A stretch of 43,764 nucleotides of DNA from Pseudomonadota bacterium (GTDB lineage: Bacteria > Pseudomonadota > Alphaproteobacteria > Kiloniellales > JACOMY01), in NCBI GenBank assembly GCA_029781795.1, contig JAKOWB010000152.1, forward strand, positions 1 to 43,764, given 5' to 3'. The notes beneath the pieces were generated by a model. It was not told the origin of the DNA. It worked only from the letters and a program-made list of their open reading frames with translations, and ran no database searches. A program made the translations under genes and the position numbers. Below, piece by piece: positions 40,502 to 43,764 of this stretch (positions within the stretch are counted from its first letter, which is position 1; each line of letters starts with the position of its first letter).

Positions 40502-41737
40502 TCACTGTGCCGCGGCAGACTCGCCTGGCGTCTCGTCCGCCGGCGTCTCGTCCGCGCGGGTCTGCCGCAGGATGCCGCCATAGATCTCGTCGTCGCCGAC
40601 GACGCCTGCGAGCTTGCCGTCCGCCTGCAGCAGGACCGGGTTGCCCGAGGCCTGGCGCAGGCGGATCACGTCGCGCATCTTGATCGCGGTGCCGACGACG
40701 AAGCAGGTCCCCTCGCCCACCGCCGGCACCTCGCCGTCCTCCCAGGCGCGCGGTGCCAAGGGCCGGCCCTCGTGGCTGGCGCCGGAAAGGCCGCCGCCGC
40801 CGTCCAGCGTCGCGGCGTAGTGGCCGCGCGCATCCAGCAGCAGCGCCCCGTCGCGGCGCGCCAGCTTCTCCACCGGCGTCATCAGCGAGCCGCCGGTCAG
40901 CACCTTCAGCGGGTTCATGTGGGCGACGAAGTCGGCGACGTAGCCGTTGGCCGGGTTCAGCACGATCTCCTCGGGCTCGCCGTACTGCACGATGCGGCCG
41001 CCCTCCATGATGGCGATATGGGTGCCGATCTTCAGCGCCTCGTCCAGGTCGTGGCTGACGAAGACGATGGTCTTCTTCACCGTCTGCTGCAGCTCCAGCA
41101 GCTCGTCCTGCAGGTGCTCGCGGATCAGCGGGTCGAGCGCCGAGAAGGGCTCGTCCATCAAGAGGATGTCGGCGTCGGTGGCGAAGGCGCGGGCGAGGCC
41201 GACGCGCTGCTGCATGCCGCCGGAGAGCTGGTGGCCGTACTTGCCGGCCCACTGCTCCAGCCGCACCAGCTTGAGCTTCTCGTCGACGATGCGGTCGCGT
41301 TCGGCCTTGGGCATGCCCTTCAGCTCCAGCCCCAGGCCGACGTTCTCGTGCACCGTGCGCCAGGGCAGCAGCGCGAACTGCTGGAACACCATGGCGACCT
41401 TGCCGCGGCGGAGCTGGCGCAGCGTGCCCTCGTCGCAGTGCGCGACGTCGGTGCGGCCCTGGTCGTGGTTCACCCAGACCTCGCCGCGCGTCACCTTGTT
41501 GAGGCCGTTGACGGCGCGCAGCAGGGTCGACTTGCCGGAGCCCGAGAGCCCCATCAGCACGCAGATCTCGCCGCGCTCGATGGCGACCGAGGCGCCGGCG
41601 ACGCCGATGACACAGCCCGTCGCCTCCAGGATCTCGCCCCGGTGCTTGCCGGAGTCCAGCATGGCGATGGCCTCGGCCTGCTTCTTGCCGAAGACGATGT
41701 CGACGTTCTTGAACTCGACAGCAATGTCCTTAGTCAT
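40502..41737 (-). CDS. choV: Choline ABC transporter ATP-binding protein
   Basis: 411 residues. Walker A GLSGSGKST (63-71), signature LSGGMQQR (171-178), Walker B ILLMDEP (191-197), switch VFVSHD. The ~40-residue N-terminal extension (EFKNVDIVFGKKQAEAIAMLDSGKHRGEI) and the long C-terminal regulatory part ending with AGVVGDDEIYGGIL, CBS-like, are typical of quaternary-amine importers. ATG at 41737 overlaps choW by 8 nt, with GGGAGG upstream. Confidence 0.9.
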   Translation of the reverse strand: MTKDIAVEFKNVDIVFGKKQAEAIAMLDSGKHRGEILEATGCVIGVAGASVAIERGEICVLMGLSGSGKSTLLRAVNGLNKVTRGEVWVNHDQGRTDVAHCDEGTLRQLRRGKVAMVFQQFALLPWRTVHENVGLGLELKGMPKAERDRIVDEKLKLVRLEQWAGKYGHQLSGGMQQRVGLARAFATDADILLMDEPFSALDPLIREHLQDELLELQQTVKKTIVFVSHDLDEALKIGTHIAIMEGGRIVQYGEPEEIVLNPANGYVADFVAHMNPLKVLTGGSLMTPVEKLARRDGALLLDARGHYAATLDGGGGLSGASHEGRPLAPRAWEDGEVPAVGEGTCFVVGTAIKMRDVIRLRQASGNPVLLQADGKLAGVVGDDEIYGGILRQTRADETPADETPGESAAAQ

Positions 41738-42581
41738 TGCCGCCTCCCTTGCTGCGCTGCTTGCAGATGCGGTCGAGCAGGATGGCGATGATGACGATGG
41801 CCAGGCCCGACTCGTAGCCCATCGGCCCGTTCACCGAGTTCAGCGCCCGCACCACCGGCTTGCCGAGGCCATTGGCGCCGACCAGGGCGGCGATCACCAC
41901 CATCGACAGCGAGAGCATGATGCACTGGTTGACGCCGGCCATGATGGTCGGCAGCGCCTGCGGGATCTCCACCTTGTAGAGCAGCTGCCGGCGCGTCGCG
42001 CCGAAGGCCTCGCCGGCCTCGATCAGCGGCTTGGGCACCGCCGAGATGCCGAGGTAGGTGAGGCGGATGGGCGCCGGGATGGCGAAGACCACGGTGGAGA
42101 TCAGGCCCGGCACCACGCCGAGGCCGAAGAGCACCAGCGTCGGGATCAGATAGACGAAGGTCGGGATGGTCTGCATCAGGTCCAGCACCGGCCGCATCGC
42201 GGTCCAGAGCCAGGGCCGGTGCGCCGCGGCGATGCCGAGCGGCACGCCGACCACCATGGAGACCAGCGTCGCCCAGAGGATCAGGCCCAGCGTCTCCACC
42301 GTCGCGTCCCAGTAGCCGAGGTTCACGATCAGCAGCAGCGACAGCACCGTGCCGATGGTCAGCACGATGGAGCGCTGCAGGTACCAGGCGAGGCCGGCGA
42401 TAAGGGCGATCAGCAGCAGCGGCGGACACCACTGCAGCAGGTCGACCGTGCCGTCGATCGTCACCTTGATGGCGGACGAGATCGCGTTGATCACGTCCTG
42501 CAGGTTGGTGCTGATCCACTTCACCAGGCCGTCGATCCACTTGCCCAGCGGGATCTTCCAGCCCTCGAACCACTCTTCCAT
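41730..42581 (-). CDS. choW: Choline ABC transporter permease
   Basis: 283 residues, about six or seven membrane segments from PLLLIALIAGLAWYL to SGLAIVIIAILL. The cytoplasmic EAA loop is visible as EAGEAFGATRRQLLYKVEIPQALPTIMAG. Family: ProW/OpuAB permeases. GGGGAGGGG eight nt before the ATG. Located between choX, separated by an 87-bp gap containing a strong hairpin, and choV. Confidence 0.9.
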   Translation of the reverse strand: MEEWFEGWKIPLGKWIDGLVKWISTNLQDVINAISSAIKVTIDGTVDLLQWCPPLLLIALIAGLAWYLQRSIVLTIGTVLSLLLIVNLGYWDATVETLGLILWATLVSMVVGVPLGIAAAHRPWLWTAMRPVLDLMQTIPTFVYLIPTLVLFGLGVVPGLISTVVFAIPAPIRLTYLGISAVPKPLIEAGEAFGATRRQLLYKVEIPQALPTIMAGVNQCIMLSLSMVVIAALVGANGLGKPVVRALNSVNGPMGYESGLAIVIIAILLDRICKQRSKGGGND

Positions 42582-42607
42582 CGCCCGGCCCCTCCCCTCA
42601 TGCGGCA

Positions 42608-42639
42608 GCGGCCAGGCCCGGGAAACCGGACCTGGCCGC
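42608..42639 (-). terminator. Strong intra-operon hairpin between choX and choW
   Basis: Arms GCGGCCAGG.CCGG at 42608-42621 and 42626-42639 pair over 14 positions with one mismatch and a 4-nt loop. There is no T-run on the choX-coding strand after it, so it may rather protect the upstream choX mRNA or attenuate choWV, a common way of making more binding protein than permease. Confidence 0.5.
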
Positions 42640-42668
42640 CGTCGTCATCGCTGCGAGAGCCCGGCCCC

Positions 42669-43604
42669 TTAGAGGCCCAGGCTCTGCTTCACCGCGGCCA
42701 TGCCGTCGCCGCCGTCCATCGTGGTCACGCCGGCGAGCCAAGCGTCGAGCGCGCCGGGATTCGCCTTCAGCCACTCGGTGGCCGCCGTCTCGGCGTCCTT
42801 GCCGTCGGTCAGGATGGCATCCATCATGGCGCCCTCGGAGGCCAGGTCGAACTTGAGGTTCGACAAGAGCTTGCCGACGTTCGGGCACTCCTTGGCATAG
42901 CCGGCGCGCACGTTGGTGATGACCGTGGCCTCGCCGAAGCCGGTGTCGCCCATGCCGGTGAGATACACCAGGTTCATGCGGCCCATGATCGGGTGCGGCG
43001 TCCAGCCCAGGAAGACGATGGCCTGCTTGGCATCCATGGCGCGCTGCGCCTGGGCCAGCATGCCCTGCTCGGACGATTCCACCAGCTCCCAGCCCTTCAG
43101 GTTGTTGGCCGGGTCGTCGATCATGCCGAGCACCAGGCGGTTACCGTCGTTGCCCGGCTCGATGCCGTAGATCTTCTTGTCGAAGGCGTCGGCGTGCTTG
43201 GAGAGATCGGAGAGATCCTTCACGCCCATCGCCGCGACGTAGTCCGGCACCACCAGGCCGTAGCCGGCGCCGGTCAGGTTGACCCCGAGGTCCTCGACCG
43301 AGCCGTTGTCATGGAAGGGCTTCACGTCGCCCGCCATCGAGGGCATCCAGTTGCCCAGGAAGACATCGATGTCCTTGTTCTGCAGCGACTGGTAGGTCAC
43401 CGGGACCGAAAGCACCTGCACCTCGGGCTCGTAGCCCAGGCCCTTGAGGATCACCGTGGCGACGCCGGTGGTGGCCTGGATGTCGGTCCAGCCCACGTCG
43501 GAGAAGCGCACGGCCTTGCAGGACGCCGGATCGGCCGCCTGCGCGGCATTGGCCAGAAGAGCCAGCGCCACCGCCGAGGCGGCACAAAGCACCTTGAAAC
43601 GCAT
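42669..43604 (-). CDS. choX: Choline-binding periplasmic protein of the ChoXWV importer
   Basis: 311 residues from the ATG at 43604, with AGGAGG nine nt upstream; the in-frame ATG at 43745 gives an unlikely extension. Signal peptide MRFKVLCAASAVALALLANA with cleavage after AQA (23). The Sinorhizobium ChoX ligand cage is fully kept with a constant offset of four: Trp39, Trp86, Tyr115 and Trp201 form the aromatic box (Trp43, Trp90, Tyr119, Trp205 in ChoX), with Asp41 and Asn152 matching Asp45 and Asn156. This supports choline, perhaps also acetylcholine, as ligand. First gene of choX-choW-choV-HAD-monooxygenase. Confidence 0.93.
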   Translation of the reverse strand: MRFKVLCAASAVALALLANAAQAADPASCKAVRFSDVGWTDIQATTGVATVILKGLGYEPEVQVLSVPVTYQSLQNKDIDVFLGNWMPSMAGDVKPFHDNGSVEDLGVNLTGAGYGLVVPDYVAAMGVKDLSDLSKHADAFDKKIYGIEPGNDGNRLVLGMIDDPANNLKGWELVESSEQGMLAQAQRAMDAKQAIVFLGWTPHPIMGRMNLVYLTGMGDTGFGEATVITNVRAGYAKECPNVGKLLSNLKFDLASEGAMMDAILTDGKDAETAATEWLKANPGALDAWLAGVTTMDGGDGMAAVKQSLGL

Positions 43605-43739
43605 GAGGGTCAGCCTCCTCTTCCCATGAAGGTCCGGCTTGATGGCACGTCCGAAGTGCTGCCGGGCCTGGCGCGCGTTGGCGCCTTGATTGGTTCGTTT
43701 CGTGTCGCTATCGGCAAAGCCGGGGCGACCCGCGGACGT

Positions 43740-43756
43740 GTTCATTCAATCAGAAC
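43740..43756. promoter_or_regulatory. Weak dyad upstream of choX at the window edge
   Basis: GTTC-N9-GAAC (43740-43756) lies 136-152 bp upstream of choX. It is a possible regulator site, for example for a BetI-type repressor, but it does not match a motif that I can name. The rest of the 160 bp upstream of choX shows no clear promoter. Confidence 0.15.
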
Positions 43757-43764
43757 GGGCCGGC

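Noticed and set aside
43605..43745. In-frame extension of ChoX to an upstream ATG
   Set aside because: It would place 47 polar residues before a clear signal peptide; AGGAGG fits the ATG at 43604.

Overview
The window is GC-rich, densely coded DNA without rRNA, tRNA, CRISPR or insertion-sequence genes. Gene content suggests a free-living, aerobic alphaproteobacterium of Rhodospirillales-like character: choXWV, heterotetrameric sarcosine oxidase, GlxA-type regulators, a HutC-type operator and short palindromic intergenic repeats. This assignment is by gene content only; no phylogenetic marker is present.

Layout. 1-3638 (minus) is the N-terminal 1212 codons of a giant repeat-rich autotransporter that runs off the left edge. 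3761-6302 (minus) is a tight corrinoid C1 operon: corrinoid protein, DUF1638 protein, PF13769 'virulence factor' protein and a short MetF-like methylenetetrahydrofolate reductase. 6593-8389 is a membrane PAS sensor with no output domain, followed by a serine hydrolase of the class C beta-lactamase fold (minus). 9523-11896 holds two divergent citrate-synthase-family genes, one fused to an N-terminal helix-turn-helix. 11907-13236 (minus) is a coupled MarR / small membrane protein / methyltransferase operon. 13414-17991 carries korA, korB (2-oxoacid:ferredoxin oxidoreductase) and a non-pyrrolysine MttB-family methyltransferase. Then come a LysE exporter, a Tat-exported papain-like protease and a lone hutH under a HutC-type palindrome.

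21506-27464 contains a DUF559 nuclease-like gene, two paralogous GlxA/AraC regulators, a ferredoxin-like protein, two tandem class I glutamine amidotransferases and an M24 protein closely resembling the DMSP lyase DddP but lacking its catalytic aspartate. 27697-32863 is soxBDAG. A second DUF559 gene framed by palindromic repeats separates it from a dimethylglycine-dehydrogenase-like flavoprotein, a betaine-homocysteine methyltransferase and serine hydroxymethyltransferase. 38670-43604 (minus) is choXWV followed by a HAD phosphatase and an FAD monooxygenase.

How the genes fit together. The dominant theme is catabolism of choline-derived methylated amines. ChoXWV imports choline. Glycine betaine could lose a methyl group either to homocysteine (Bmt) or to the corrinoid protein (MttB homologue) and then tetrahydrofolate. 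Dimethylglycine and sarcosine would be demethylated oxidatively (DMGDH-like protein, SoxBDAG), glycine would meet the C1 pool through GlyA, and MetF would balance methyl- and methylene-THF. Choline-to-betaine oxidation genes, a methylcorrinoid:THF methyltransferase and a corrinoid re-activator are not in the window.

The best leads are the DddP-like protein with a substituted catalytic residue, the repeat-framed DUF559 cassettes, the HTH-citrate synthase fusion facing its paralogue, and the uncharacterised members of the corrinoid and GlxA/amidotransferase clusters.
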